From NCBI GenBank assembly GCA_024449915.1, contig JAMZAV010000008.1, forward strand, positions 186,001-250,000: DNA of 64,000 nucleotides. The letters run 5' to 3'. The stretch is from Sweltsa coloradensis (taxonomy: Eukaryota > Arthropoda > Insecta > Plecoptera > Chloroperlidae). This document shows, piece by piece, positions 25,480 to 37,583 of the stretch. Position 1 is the first letter of the stretch, and the number at the start of each line of letters is the position of its first letter. Both the position numbers and the translations under genes were made by a program. A model generated the notes under the pieces. It made no database searches and had not been told where the DNA came from. It saw nothing but the letters and a program-made list of their open reading frames with translations.

Positions 25480-25624
25480 CTGTCGTCCATCCGACACTTG
25501 CCATCACGTACTTTGCAGTTCGATTTGAAATCTTCGAATAACTTGATACATTTTCTTTCTTGCTGGCACACGGAGAGCGCGTGATTGCAAGTGGGGAGCG
25601 CGTCCACGGGGTAGGGGTCCTTCT
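25480..25624 (-). CDS. Gfrl: Gfrl-like gene, exon encoding first half of GFR-alpha domain 2
   Basis: This 145-bp minus-strand exon is bounded by a ctgttacag acceptor and a GTAAGA donor. It has two leftover bases, 47 codons and two leftover bases. It encodes DPYPVDALPTCNHALSVC, followed by C, SNC and GKC positions: cysteines 1-5 of the second domain. The CNHALSVC motif is the usual C-x(2-3)-A-x3-C opening of a GFR-alpha domain. It lies about 28 kb downstream of the domain 1 exon. Its starting phase completes the Glu codon from that exon, and its final AG joins the G of the next exon to give Arg. Splitting the domain between cysteines 5 and 6 puts the intron in the same domain position as a junction expected just upstream of the domain 1 exon. 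Family assignment is by cysteine spacing and motif recognition. Confidence 0.88.
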
Positions 25625-27218
25625 CTGTAACAGAATAACCGAAAATAATTATACTTTAGTCATCTTTCAACAACCCTTATCGCACAATACAAAACTTTTC
25701 ATAAAAAAGTTTTCTTGACCCGAAGGAAAATGTAATTATGGATCATATAAAAGCTAAAATAACATTGTTCTGTTGATTCAAGTCATGAAGATTGTTATCC
25801 CATGAAGTGATGATCTAGTGGATAAAATTAAGTGAAATGTATGTTCTTCAAGGAAAAGTAAGTTTATTCTGCCTTTGAGGCAAGTGAGGCATCCCTCTCT
25901 ATGGCCGTGCTTCTTTTCTGTCAGCAGTTTACAGCAAATGGATAAGCCGATCTAGAAGAACTCTTTTGTAAATGACAAAAACTATTGAAACCCCAACGAA
26001 GAATACAAAAGTAGAACGTACTGAATCTGTAAGACTTGTTAGCTCCCAGCTACAGTATTTTCTGAATACGAGGTTTATACATTGTCTTTGTTAAAATTAT
26101 TTAAGTAATAAACAAGATAAATAAACTATGTATTGTATCCACCACGTAGAAAACAGCTAAAGTTACATAATGTTTAATAAATACTAAGCGCCCTTCCTTC
26201 CAATTGTTGTAAAAGTAATTTAATTTGTCACACTTGACACACGTTTCATAGGTATTAAGTTCGCCTAGAAGATAAAAAAAAACAGACCAACATGGGTGGG
26301 AAACGTACATTTCTTTATATCAAGTTAAAGGCATATTGAAAAAAGATAAACTTTGGAACAAACTTTATAGATGAATATGAACTATTGTAAGGCAACACAT
26401 CTCTTTCGTTGCAAAGGGGACTTTCAAAATATGAAAAATTAACAGAGTGTCTAAACTTAATGAGTGAAGTGCGAATACGATCATCAGCCAAGCCACTATT
26501 GGTGGCTCATGGGGACAGATATTATGAATGCACTTAAATTTTTAGAAGGAAAATTCATAACTTTTCACAGGGGACCAAGTGGCAGTAGGAGGGGGAGGGA
26601 AGGGGGGATATGAAAATGTATGAGATATGGGTTCTGAATCGCTAATCCAAATCCGCCTCTCTATCAACCCTTTACTTTTACTTCTATCCTGGCGAGGGTA
26701 GGGGAAGTTGAAAGTTTGAAGGGTTGATAAATGTAAATTAGATCTTCCTTATGAAAATACTGAAGACCCCTCTGGCTGGGTCGAGTTGGTCCAGTCTGAT
26801 AATAAGTGATGTGAGTCTGTCTTCTCTGTCTCTCTGTCTCTCTCTGTCCGAGCGCGAGGAAGATGACATTACTTGTATTGGAGAACAAGAAAGGGAGGTT
26901 ATATTATTACTGTCTAAGAATAGGACATAGCCGGCGAGAGGACGCCCTAAGAGTAAGGGTGCACGGGACAAAGGAAAGCTACAGCCCGGATGAGCATATG
27001 TCCAACACCAACCCAGAGCCCGTGTACACTTGCTGCAAGACGATTAAGTCATAAGTTTCAACCAGTCCAGTTGCAAAATCCCAGCGAAGAAAAATATCTT
27101 GGGCGAAAATTCTCGATTTTCACGCGACAAGTTCTTAAAATAAAGCCAGCAGGTAGCTAACAAGCAATTTTCCTAAGTTTCTAAGTGAAACGACAAAAAC
27201 GAACGTTCTATCTAAGTT

Positions 27219-27425
27219 GGCGTTGTAGTTAAAGACACAACTTTCCTTTAATTTCTTGCCAAGAGCCGAGCGAAATGTATCAAATGCAGAGAGAAAGAAG
27301 TCAGCTGTTTCTAGATGATAGTGATGCATAGTACTTCCGTCATATCATGCATTACATCTGATATACATGTGGTGCGGGCGTTGCAGTTTAGACGAAACTT
27401 TATTTCAATTTCTTGTCAAGAGAAA
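27219..27425 (+). repeat. Diverged direct repeat
   Basis: gcgttgtagttaaagac... and gcgttgcagtttagac... blocks, at about 27221 and 27377, both run into caatttcttg(c/t)caagag-like sequence (tttaatttcttgccaagag and ttcaatttcttgtcaagag). Confidence 0.5.
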
Positions 27426-28319
27426 AGAAAGATTGCCTCACATATAGAGAAAGAGCTTTACCATATTTTTAAAAGTAAGCGTCGTAGAATACGCTAGTCA
27501 TGGAACTGCAATCATGCATTATAAACATGTTTATGTTGAATCAAGCTTGAGAGTTAGAACTAAATTCGTAAGAGTTCCCTGAGAAAATAAAGAAGAAGAA
27601 GATTCTTTGTCAAGTTGCCGAAGTGTTGTGAGAATAACCAGGTGAGAAGAAAGATGAGTGACTTAGGTATTCTTCTCGCCCCCAGCCCCCCTCCCCCACC
27701 CCAACGAGGTTCTCACCCCCTCACAACGAACTGAGAATTTTTAATCACCTCCTTGCCTTCGTCTGTAAAAAAATCTCTGCTTCTTAACTTTAACTAATGA
27801 CAAGAATTATTACAAACATGTTCATTACTTGAAACGTGCACCAGAAGGGAGGGTGAAAAGACATGGGAGAAGTAAAATTAGAGACGGATTTTTATGAGTC
27901 CACCGACACGAATACAGAGAAATTTCCTAGGGGAAAACCAGGAACAAGAATATTTCTGAAAGCGTGGGATAAAACCAATCTTTTTAATCAAGAACCTTAA
28001 CAATCGAATCTATATGCATCTGGTTGTTGCGCTTGTTATTAAACTTGCCTTATGACATTTCTCAACGATTACTCAACGACAGCAGTTAATCCACATTTCC
28101 TAGTCATGAAAATACACAAATTAAATCATTCGAATTCCTACAACCTGCTAGACTTTCAAGTACATCAGACTACATGCAGTTACTTTTTTTGTATCACAAT
28201 TATATACAGTTGTACATAAAAAAAATTAATACATCAAATATAAGATTATTGCTGATTTTAAATTAGTTTTTGTGCCAATTACAAATTCGTAAATACAATA
28301 AACTCCTAGTTTTAACCGA

Positions 28320-28420
28320 CAGTGTTGGCTCGCGCGCTAAGCTCTTGACTCTGATTCGGGACCGACCGGCAATCCTGACTTAAGGTTTTTTTTAGAGGTT
28401 TTCCTCAGTCGTTAAACTGT
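28320..28420 (+). repeat. SINE-like fragment
   Basis: A degenerate tRNA-like head (gttggctcgcgcgctaagct, later gaccggcaatcc) is followed by tgacttaaggtttt and ttttcctcagtcg. The second part is shared in order with 2460-2560 (ttgactgaagatt, gttttcctcagtc), and the ggcaatcctgact block with 2152-2164. Confidence 0.45.
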
Positions 28421-28809
28421 TAACATTTTACAGTACATTTGTTTCAATAAAAACTTAACGTTTGTGATTTAATATCAATGCGCAACTGAGATTGATAGAC
28501 TATAATCTAACTATTGTCATACACAATATTTGATTTAGCGAAAATAATAATATATTAATTGTATACTATGTTAAAACAATGCGAAATAAATAAGGCAAAT
28601 CATTTTATTTCTAATTTATAAATACATTTTGTAATTCATCTCCATGTTTAAATATGAAGACCCCCCTCACAGCATAAGAGTTTATCTCAGATGTGACCAA
28701 GGTAATAGCTACTAGCTAGTTCTGAAGATAAATATAAAAGACCAAAATATAGTTCACGTCAACTTTAACCAACACAACAACACACTTTAAAGGATATATA
28801 ATCCTCTCC

Positions 28810-29110
28810 TCTAATTTTAGCCTCGCGATAAAATTAATAAATACGGCATCGTCGCGCGTTGGATATCTTGGCTTGGCAATAAGATGCCTCACAAGTACCT
28901 CAATATGTCAATTACGGCCGTCGTCTTCGCAGAGCGTAGCGTAGCTGTGCGCTAACATGTCAGAGTGAGCGGCGCATCGCATATCTGCTCGCGTGACAAC
29001 CAGAGACAGTGACAGCGCTCCTGATCCCGCCAGCGACGCCACTCATTCATTAAAAGTTGAGCGGAAGAGGTAAGCCTCAGCCATCAATCCTCCGCGAAGA
29101 CAAATAGAAC
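28810..29110. other. CpG-rich patch inside the 28-kb intron
   Basis: A dense cluster of CG dinucleotides (tcgtcgcgcgttgg, cggccgtcgtcttcgc, gagcggcgcatcgc) in a region that is otherwise AT-rich. A plus-strand donor-like gaagaggtaagcc is at 29066-29078. It could be an internal promoter or first exon of another transcript, or only a GC-rich fragment; no ORF supports a protein. Confidence 0.3.
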
Positions 29111-29369
29111 TGGGCCTACCACTTCGAGCGATTCAGAACGAGGCGATAACTTACCCGGCGAAATATTACAAAGGGGATTGTTTCTTTTTTAAATTTCGGG
29201 TGAATTTGTAGCATTAATCAAGAGTTTTAAGAGCGAACGATATGATGTGATGATGGACGGAGGGTAGCGGTAGCTCATCAACTCTTTGAAAACAAGTTAA
29301 CCGAGACGATGAGAAGTGACTTAGGAATAAATAAAATAAGGTTCACGGGTTTCTGATAGGAGAGAGGGG

Positions 29370-29848
29370 GCGCAACGAGCTGAGTGGAAGAGCAAAGAAG
29401 ATTGTGAGGGGTATGTGGAGGGGAGGGGAGGGGTATCGTCCAAAACAAACAGCTGAACACACCATCAGTGAGACAGTTGAAAGAATATTGTATAATAGGT
29501 TGAAGCTTAGAGCGGTAGTGCTTGCGCGATATAGTGGTTCCAAAGCAACCTTACCGATGCTGCCGGCTTCGATGGGCGAATCGTGGCCAATCAACGATCG
29601 GTATTTTAAATTATATCTCGAAGATTGGTCAAGATTCACCCGTCAATTATTGTCAGCATTGGCAATACTGCTTCGCAACGAGTTTACTTGTACTGAGGAT
29701 GACGAGTGCACCGCCTTTAGCTTCAACCTATTATACAATATTCTTGCAACTGTCTCGATGATAGTGTGTTCAGCTGTTTGTTGTGGAAGATACCCCTCCA
29801 GAATTCCTCACAATCTTCTTTGCTCTGCCATCAACGGTGTTGCTGGGA
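29370..29848. mobile_element. Foldback element with arms of about 130-150 bp
   Basis: The left arm (about 29370-29527) contains agagcaaagaagattgtgag, aacaaacagctgaacacac and gaatattgtataataggttg. The right arm (about 29707-29848) is the reverse complement (caacctattatacaatattc, gtgtgttcagctgtttgttg, cctcacaatcttctttgctc). The spacer is about 180 bp. Apparent ORFs on both strands here, including a 200-codon one, are by-products of the two arms and repeat the same residues. No transposase motif. Confidence 0.75.
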
Positions 29849-30738
29849 GCCGCGAAGTCTCGAGCAAATATAATGTGTCATTCCTAATTTTAAATAGTTT
29901 CACGTCACTAAAACATGTCATGTTTGTTTTTACAATTACAGTTAAAACAACTCAAAGTCAACTTGTAACTAAAGGTTCGTCCTGGTCTGGTAAAAGTTTT
30001 AAATAATAGGGCAACTGAAGTCATTAGAACGCTTGCTTACAAAGAGTTTCAGGTTTGTCATGACTAGTTTGATCACCTAGAGCCAACCAAACTGCCAGTC
30101 ACAGGATATTTCTTAGAATTGCATGAAGAATACGAAAACCCCCCAGGATAAACTGTAAATGCGCAACGGAATTAAATCGAGGATTTAAAATTGTGTTATT
30201 ATTCATATAATGGAGAGCAGGAATATGATTCTTCTATGGTTAGAGTCGGCATCACAAAATCGGTGGATCAGCAGATATTGTTGGCTTAGTTAAATACTCA
30301 CAAAAAAATAAATATTCCGAACAACTTATAGATGGAGGTAATTAATGATTAGATATGTTTAAATTAACATTTAAGTGGATAATTACAGTAAAAATCGCGA
30401 TTAACATTCAAATTTGGTTGAAAGCCGATTTCCAAGAGTAAAATCAATGCTGTTTTTGATATTTATTATAAAAAATCAAAGTTTATATCGAAGTATTGAC
30501 GATAGAATTCCGATATTTTTAACATTGGGTTGTCACTAGTTGTTGTCGTACTTTGTAAAATAGATGCCACTCTATATCCTATTTATTCAAATTATTTTAC
30601 AAACCAATCACTGATCATGTTTTTAAATCGTAATGCCTGATCGAAGAAGCACAAAGCATTGTTGCATACTAGAAGAGAGTCAGCAATATGTTATTGCACT
30701 GCAATTAAATGTTTTTAATTAGAATTATTATTAATATT

Positions 30739-30805
30739 TAATACAATTCAGAAATTAAAAATTCCATCCCGATCGGGAATCATTTTTAATTTCTGAATTG
30801 TATTA
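30739..30805. repeat. Perfect 24-bp inverted repeat (hairpin)
   Basis: Arms at 30739-30762 (starting taatacaattcagaaatta) and 30782-30805 (ending tttctgaattgtatta) are exact reverse complements. They are separated by 19 bases that contain a second palindrome, cccgatcggg. Confidence 0.9.
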
Positions 30806-30827
30806 ATTATTAGCAATTCCACCTATA

Positions 30828-30843
30828 CGGGAGTGTTTCCCGA
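30828..30843 (+). repeat. Shared gggagtgtttcccga block
   Basis: A 15-bp identical block occurs in reverse at 54409-54423 (tcgggaaacactccc). Neighbouring sequence is also loosely similar in the right order (ttaat..., gcaatt..., then this block), so both sites probably carry fragments of one dispersed repeat. Confidence 0.45.
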
Positions 30844-31867
30844 CCATCCAAATCGAGAAATACAATAATTATATATGAACATGGAAATATTGATTCAACC
30901 TTAAAAGATACAGCTGAATATCTAAAAGGAATATTTAAAACATAGGTTATCTTTACAGTTTGTATTAATAAAATTAAGGCGATTGTTATGGTTAGCCACG
31001 TTAAATGAAAATTTCACATATATAAAATTACTGGCTATTTATTGATTAAATGAATTAAAACAATATGGACATTTTGTTTGTCTTAACAGGATAGTGATTG
31101 CCATTCCATTGAGCTATTGTTCGTGGACCTTAAACAGAGAGAGAGAGACTTTGAAATTGAAACTTCTGAGAAAGGTATCTTGCGAAATACGTAATATTAA
31201 AGTGGTTCGCATAGAATGTATGGTGTCAAATATTGCAATTCAAATGATTCTTACATTGGAAATACGGTGACAACTATTGGAATTCAAGTGATTCGCCTTG
31301 AATGGATGGCTGGAGCTGAAGATTTGAAATGTTGATTCCCTCCTTGGTAATAATTTCGCACTCCTTCGCTTCGACTTTAATTTTTATTAAGAATTCTATG
31401 AAACTCGGCGCGTATTCATGTGAAAAGCGCATTCTGATAACGGACGTAAGCACATGAACAGCCAGACAACACAGCCAAGCGAACAACGCCAATTTGAAGG
31501 CAATAATCCTCGCTGGAGCATTCCTTGCCGCGAACCTACGTTCAAATATGAAATTATTACGGATATGAAAAGAAATGCCTTTCTCGGTGGCTTTCTCGGC
31601 GTATTGCGACGGATGTGGAGCTGAGTGATATGGGACTGGATGGTCGGAACAAAGACCTACCCGTGAAAAACGGGAAATCACACGAACAAATGGCATGCCA
31701 ACATTTTTAGCCAGGATTCTGAATATGATCTGCAAAGCTTCGACGGAATGGGTTAGATTATTGGATGGTAGTGCTGTTTCTGATAAGGGCGGAAAAGTTC
31801 AACTTTTTGCTTGATAAAACCGATCCCGAGACGAACGATCCCGAACCCTCCGAGAGAGTTTAGAGTT

Positions 31868-31882
31868 GGGGGGGGGGGGGGG
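31868..31882 (+). repeat. 15-G homopolymer
   Basis: Uninterrupted run of G in AT-rich intron sequence; length may be unreliable. Confidence 0.85.
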
Positions 31883-33998
31883 ATCGGGGCATTCGGAAAC
31901 AGAGATTATGAGATTGTTTATCCCTTCTTTTCTCGTATTGATGGTAACCACCGAATCCCTCGGTTTAATTACAGACTTCCTCCACAATGACGAGAAAGAA
32001 GGTTTACACCCTCGTTTAATGTAGAAATTGTTAAATGACCTGGCTGACTCTTATGATCTTTTATTTCGAGCTCACAACTCAAGGAGTAGAATTTAATTAT
32101 CATATTAACAGATTTTCTTTATCTTGTGGAATGCAATCGGGTGGAATCTCCTCCGAGCTCACTCCTACAACATTTCCCGATATAACAACTAAAAGGAAAA
32201 GTTGGAAATTCCGCGTTCTAAACTATTATTTTGAAAAATAAAACAAGAATCGACCAACCATTCTATTAAAGAGTTTTCACCTGAAAACTTCATAAATCAC
32301 TTGCACGTTGTATAATAGGGGAACTTGAAAACCGACGGGAGAAAAGTTCAAGTTTTTGATCTCCAAAGACGCGAAGAGCTTTAGAAAAGTTAACGTCTTC
32401 GTCTTGTTGAATGAGAATTCAAATGAGGTTTACATCTTCACGCTAGCAACATAAAAACTGCTTCAATATTCAAAGGGCGAAGTTAATCTGTGTTGTGCCA
32501 TTACCCAAACGTTTAATACATCTCGATACCTCTCGGCCGTATCTGCTTCTGCTACATCAGGGTAAGACACAATTAAAAGAAAAACTGTTGTTGATTCTTG
32601 CTTTTGTCTATGGTAATTCCATTCCCTAAAGAATGTTAATTTTCCGACCTTTATAAAGCTTTTCTCAAACGGAAGTTCTAGCCAGAGCAGGTGATTACTT
32701 TAAATCTTATTGTCTGAACTCTGGTAGCAAAGACAAATCCTCCTGTTTATTTGACGCTATCGATAAAACAGCTATTTAGACGTTTTCTCTCATTTCATTC
32801 TCAAAGAATGTAGATCATGAAAAGAAAAGACACAATTCAATTGAGATGAGCATAAATCCGTTCGCTACACCCAATTATAGGTTTTCCTTCGAAGCATTCA
32901 TCAAAATGACAAAAGGCAGATCTTTAATTAAATACAAAATCATTACAGCCAGCAATTAACTCTAAATCAAATGTGCACTCTGAAACCAAGAGCTCCCATC
33001 TTAGTTAGCTTAAAAAACTCATTTAGAAATCCAAAGTTGAGTTTTAATTACGTGAGATGACAATAAACCTTTCGATGTCCATGCATTTTATTCCCGTTTG
33101 AATGTCTATTATTTGCATTTATAAGATTTTCCAGGACGAGATACGCATTCCTGCTTGCATTATTACTCCAGGTATAATAGTCAGGCGTGATTAAAGGAAT
33201 TAGGATAGGGGAAATTTTTTATGCGGCAGCTTTATCTCACGTACAACATATTAATAGGTCTATGCCGAAGTGATGGTGGCTTGTCAGGGAATACGTGTCC
33301 ACCTTAAGGTAAGCACGCCGCCCGCACACGTGTGCAACATAGTAGTCCCACGGGTCACCTTAAAGACGTGTGAATCGATAGTTTTTGTTTTTTTATAAAA
33401 TAAGTTGTATATATCGGTTGTCTAGAGTCCTGAGCGGTAAACATGCCCGTCAAGTGAATTGCAGTTGGGTAAAAGTGTCTCACGCAAAGCGAGGCAGGGT
33501 TGCACTTCTTAGCTAACACGCAACACCGATCAACTAGCCATTGAGGCAAGTGACGCCCGCCCGGGCGCCGATAATAGACTTCTCGTGGAGCACGAAGGCC
33601 ACATTCCGACCCCAGTGTGTGCACACGACCAAACATGCAACGCTGTCTTACAACTTACAGGGGTCATCGCGACGTGATCCACTAGCTAACACGACTTTCA
33701 AGATGAAACTAATTTCTACAATATTTATTTAATTCTATTTATTTATTCGCCCTGTTACTAATGGAATAAAAATAACAACTATATATATATTTAGACTTTT
33801 CGACATACTCCGTTATTTTTCTTGTAAAATTACCAATATTACGTCAACCCAAATAGCATGCATGTGACATTGATATATACATATATAAATTATTCTCCAG
33901 CTAATTTCGTATGTAGTTTAAAAGCCAGTCTAATCTGCCCTAAACACGTTATTAACATTGTACAAAACAGACCCAAAATTAGACAGTTTTAAATTGGT

Positions 33999-34070
33999 GG
34001 CCGCATAGCTCAGTTGGTAAGAGCATAGCCCGGTAAGCTAAGGTCCCGGGTTCGATCCCCGGTGTAGTCA
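33999..34070 (+). pseudogene. tRNA-like sequence, probably a tRNA pseudogene or SINE head
   Basis: The D arm is perfect (gctc ... gagc around agttggtaa), the T arm is perfect (ccggg ttcgatc cccgg), and both internal promoter boxes are good. The acceptor stem ggccgca / tgtagtc has one mismatch and two G-T pairs. The anticodon arm fails: tagc/gcta gives a 4-bp stem with loop ccggtaa, which has C instead of T before the would-be anticodon. A run of six T follows at 34072, fitting a pol III terminator. The anticodon defect argues against a working tRNA. Confidence 0.65.
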
Positions 34071-34071
34071 C

Positions 34072-34077
34072 TTTTTT
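34072..34077 (+). terminator. Possible pol III terminator after the tRNA-like sequence
   Basis: Six consecutive T one base after the discriminator of the tRNA-like sequence. This is the usual pol III stop signal, though T-runs are common in this AT-rich DNA. Confidence 0.4.
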
Positions 34078-34149
34078 AATTTCTGTCTAAAGTACTAACA
34101 TATCAACGTCATAGTCGCCTACTGTAAGACCAAAGTTAAACAAAAATAT

Positions 34150-34230
34150 CAAAAGACTTGGCTTTTGCTGATGTTTTGTTTTTATTGTTTTTATGCCATG
34201 TCTTCTTGAGAATGAAAGCCAAGTCTTTTG
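34150..34230. repeat. Stem-loop with 16-bp perfect arms
   Basis: caaaagacttggcttt (34150-34165) and aaagccaagtcttttg (34215-34230) are exact reverse complements around a 49-base T-rich spacer. It lies 80 bp after the tRNA-like sequence. It could be a small inverted repeat or a transcribed hairpin; the sequence alone does not decide. Confidence 0.7.
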
Positions 34231-36140
34231 AAACGTCGAAAAGTTATTTAAATATTTGTTTTAAAACATATTATATTGCGTGATTATTTCCGTAAAGTGT
34301 AGAATAACATTAACAATGAATCACGAAAGCCTAAAACTAAACATATATATAAATATATAATATAATATATAATATTTGTGTTTTCATTAAGACACAATAA
34401 ATTGGTTGCTTATCTGCAGCCATTACAAATACACGCACGTTGAAATTCGTCTTGAAGAATAAAACCTAAATATCGCAATACAACCCGTTAATCAGAGTGT
34501 TTTAAGTAAACCCCATTTGGAAAAACTCTTTGCGAACTAAATGTAGTGTGATAATATATGTTGCGGTGATGCCAGGCGTTGGATTAAAATGCTGCGACTG
34601 TGGCGCGCACTCGTGGAGGCGACGTTGCATGGTACTCAACATTCAATCCCTGATGATCGCGGGACTATTCCCCGTCGAAATGTCGCAATTCACTATGTGC
34701 TCTGAAGAGTAATATTTTAATCTAAGACGTGGCATTACCGGCGAACATATTTTAACAACTTCCCTCGACCAAGAAAGCTTATGTTTTCATGTATGGATAT
34801 GGGTCTTGTGTGTCGGCTCGTTTCGAATTCTTTTACTACTACAACTTATTTTAAGAGGTGTGCAGTCTTATGATTTCGTTGTGCTTATAGAATATAAATT
34901 AAAAATATAACATCCATTACATGAATCCTTATTTCGTTCACAAATTTTACGAAAAGTGATTCTTTTAAATAGCTCGAGATTGTTGAAATTCCTTTAACTT
35001 TCTTCCCAGCAATGAAGTGAAGGTAAATTATCAACTGCTGCAATAAAAGTAAATTTTGTTTTGCCAGTCACCTAATTACTCGTGTTTTTTAACAGTTTGC
35101 GCAAATGCATGTCCATTGAATTACATTATAAATGTTAAACTTCCTTAATTTTCTACTTAAAGCAATAAGTAACGTCAATAGTAATTGAAAGTATGTGAGT
35201 TTTAAAATATAAATGAACAAAGGAATAAACATATTTTTAAACCTGGTAAAAACATGGTAATTTTTATTATTTTACCATACAGCATGAATTAAAGTATTGC
35301 ATGTCAGAAAGAGTATCAGGTCTGACCTAGATGACAATATTTACATCTTTGTTGGTAAGCGAGCGAAACGTTAGACGGTTTGAAATCATGGCAATATTCC
35401 GTGCACATTACGCCACGAGTTCGACGGTTAAAACTGTGATCAAACCCAACTGAAACACCTGTGTGCGAACGCCAAGTGAAATGCAGGCTTATTTAATTGC
35501 ATTACTACAATTTGTATGAACCGTTTGTTGTTTCATTTGCTTCCATGACATCGGACTACACTTGGGCAAATGATTTACCACGAGTAACCAATTAAAATAA
35601 ATAAACTCGTGCATGGCACACCATGAATACTAATGGCCTATTTCAAGCTTGGCCACAAAGGGACCAACGCTTGTACAGACTTTGTAAAAACATCTCACTA
35701 TTTAGCTACAATACAAAAATAATAATGCATGACATTTATCTACAAAAGGTTGACATTTCCTTGATCACCATCCATAAATAATATGCATATTAAAAAAGTA
35801 AATTAATATTCCAATAGCAGGGAATAAGTATTTTATTTAGAGCATAACTCTAGGTATCACATCATATTATTAAACGAGATTAATACACACGTTGACGGAG
35901 TGAGATGGAATGAGTAAAGACATGTAGACTACTCCCGCTGAAAGAAGCAACTGCGACAAGTGACCTGATACGCAGACGGTGAAATGATGGACGAAGCGGC
36001 GAGTCCACCAACTGTTGTCATTAGTCCATGTATCAAACAAGAATAAGTTCAGGAGAATGCAAAATTGGGAGCGAAGCTACTTAATCAACAGAAATACGAA
36101 AATAACATTATACATTAATTTTAAAAGAAAAATCTTTGTG

Positions 36141-36366
36141 TTTGGTGGAGGTGCCGGGTATTTGTGTGTAAAGTGTGAGCGATGTTAACACCGCCCTTCT
36201 GATGCCAAGAGTCACCAAAAACATGCATTATATACGTACAATATCCTTTACATGATGCATTCTATATCATACTGATTTAAGAGTATTATCAACAAAAAAC
36301 GCACGTCGATCGAAGATCTTGTTCAGTTTCTAACGTGATACATTATGCACGGACGGACGGACGGAC
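36141..36366 (-). repeat. Core-repeat element, fullest copy
   Basis: Read on the minus strand, the element starts in a (CCGT)n run (36349-36366), passes a degenerate cacgtta block and a tttttggtgactc block, and ends with the core acccggcacctccaccaaa (36141-36159). The same order of blocks is seen at 5662-5820, 19064-19195, 21195-21383 and 51037-51200. It has no ORF and no obvious terminal inverted repeats. Confidence 0.6.
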
Positions 36367-37583
36367 AGAAAATACATACATACAGAACAACTTTGCTCTG
36401 TCGTATGGCATTAGCAAACTGTTTTAATACATTACTTAAAATGTCACCCAGCTAAGTAAATTAATTTAAACCAATACTAGGAGAAGAAAAATAACTTCAA
36501 TTCGCCATCTTATAAATCATTGAACATAGACCTATCATTATATTAACGTGTTTTGTAGTTATTGCTGTTAACTAATATTGTGTGTATAGTAGAATTTGTA
36601 TGTTGGACTGTTCTTATATATTCAGCACATTAAAAAAAACTTGATGGAAAATGCAGCTATGCTATATCCAAGTACTATTAAGAAATCAAGTTACTTTATT
36701 ACTCGGTTCCAATTATTTCTCATCTTAGTCATCGCAACGGCAAGAATTATTTCAAATGCTAGTTGGTGAAACATCCCGAGTACATCTCACTTTTATAGCA
36801 CCAATATTAAGTTTTTAGATTTAGATTATGTAATTAGATTATCGAGAGAATATGGAAAAAAATGTAATCATAAAAGTAGTAGAATATGAATAATATTTCC
36901 CAAGTAATCAAACTAATACATAAAGTGGAAACTTTCATTAGTTTCACTTGTATTTGCACGAGCCGTCTTCTTGATTATCATGGTACTAAGTGAGAGGGCT
37001 GAGGCGACGAAGTTTTGATCGTTATCATTGGAATCCAATAATAAAGGTTGCTTAACAGTCAAAACCAATGAAGAATTGAATAACTTCCCAAGCTAATCTT
37101 AGTGGAAACTTGCCCTTTCTTTAGGCGACGACGTAGGTGGAGAGAAGTTAACTACAATAGCTATTTAAGAATCCCATTATTCGCATTTTATAAAACTAAA
37201 AAAATATATAAAATGCATATACTCGTTAAGAGCTTCGGCCATGATCGGGAGTGGCCGGGATCGGGCCGACGTTCTCTCGAAATATAAAATGGTGTGTAAG
37301 TGCTGTGCTACTTCTATCCGTGAGCAACTTGAACCTATTTTTGATAATAATAAACGTGCGGCCGAGGTTGAAGAAAAATAATATTTTACGCACAAATTTA
37401 AAACTTGAACACCTTTATTTGTAATGTTCAGGGCGTGTAGACTATTTATTGTGTTTGTGAAGCACAATTTTTCTATCTAATGTGAATAAGTCTAGTCAGG
37501 CGAAACTATTTGTAAAATACAATCTGTGTCGAAGATGCCCATGTTATAAGGGAACAAAGCTTCACTCTTAAGCATCACTTTCC

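Noticed and set aside
29404..30006. 200-codon plus-strand ORF
   Set aside because: It runs through both arms of a foldback element and its peptide repeats that of the opposite-strand ORF, so it is a repeat by-product.
31274..31735. 153-codon minus-strand ORF with a hydrophobic stretch (AFKLALFAWLCCLAVHVL)
   Set aside because: No recognisable family and no splice-site or codon-usage support. Inserting it between the domain 1 and domain 2 exons is unnecessary because they already match in phase. A chance ORF is more likely.
33999..34070. Calling an intact tRNA gene
   Set aside because: The anticodon arm has a 4-bp stem and lacks the T before the anticodon, and the acceptor stem has a mismatch.
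36349..36366. CRISPR or satellite from the ACGG run
   Set aside because: Too short, no spacers, and it is part of the dispersed core-repeat element.
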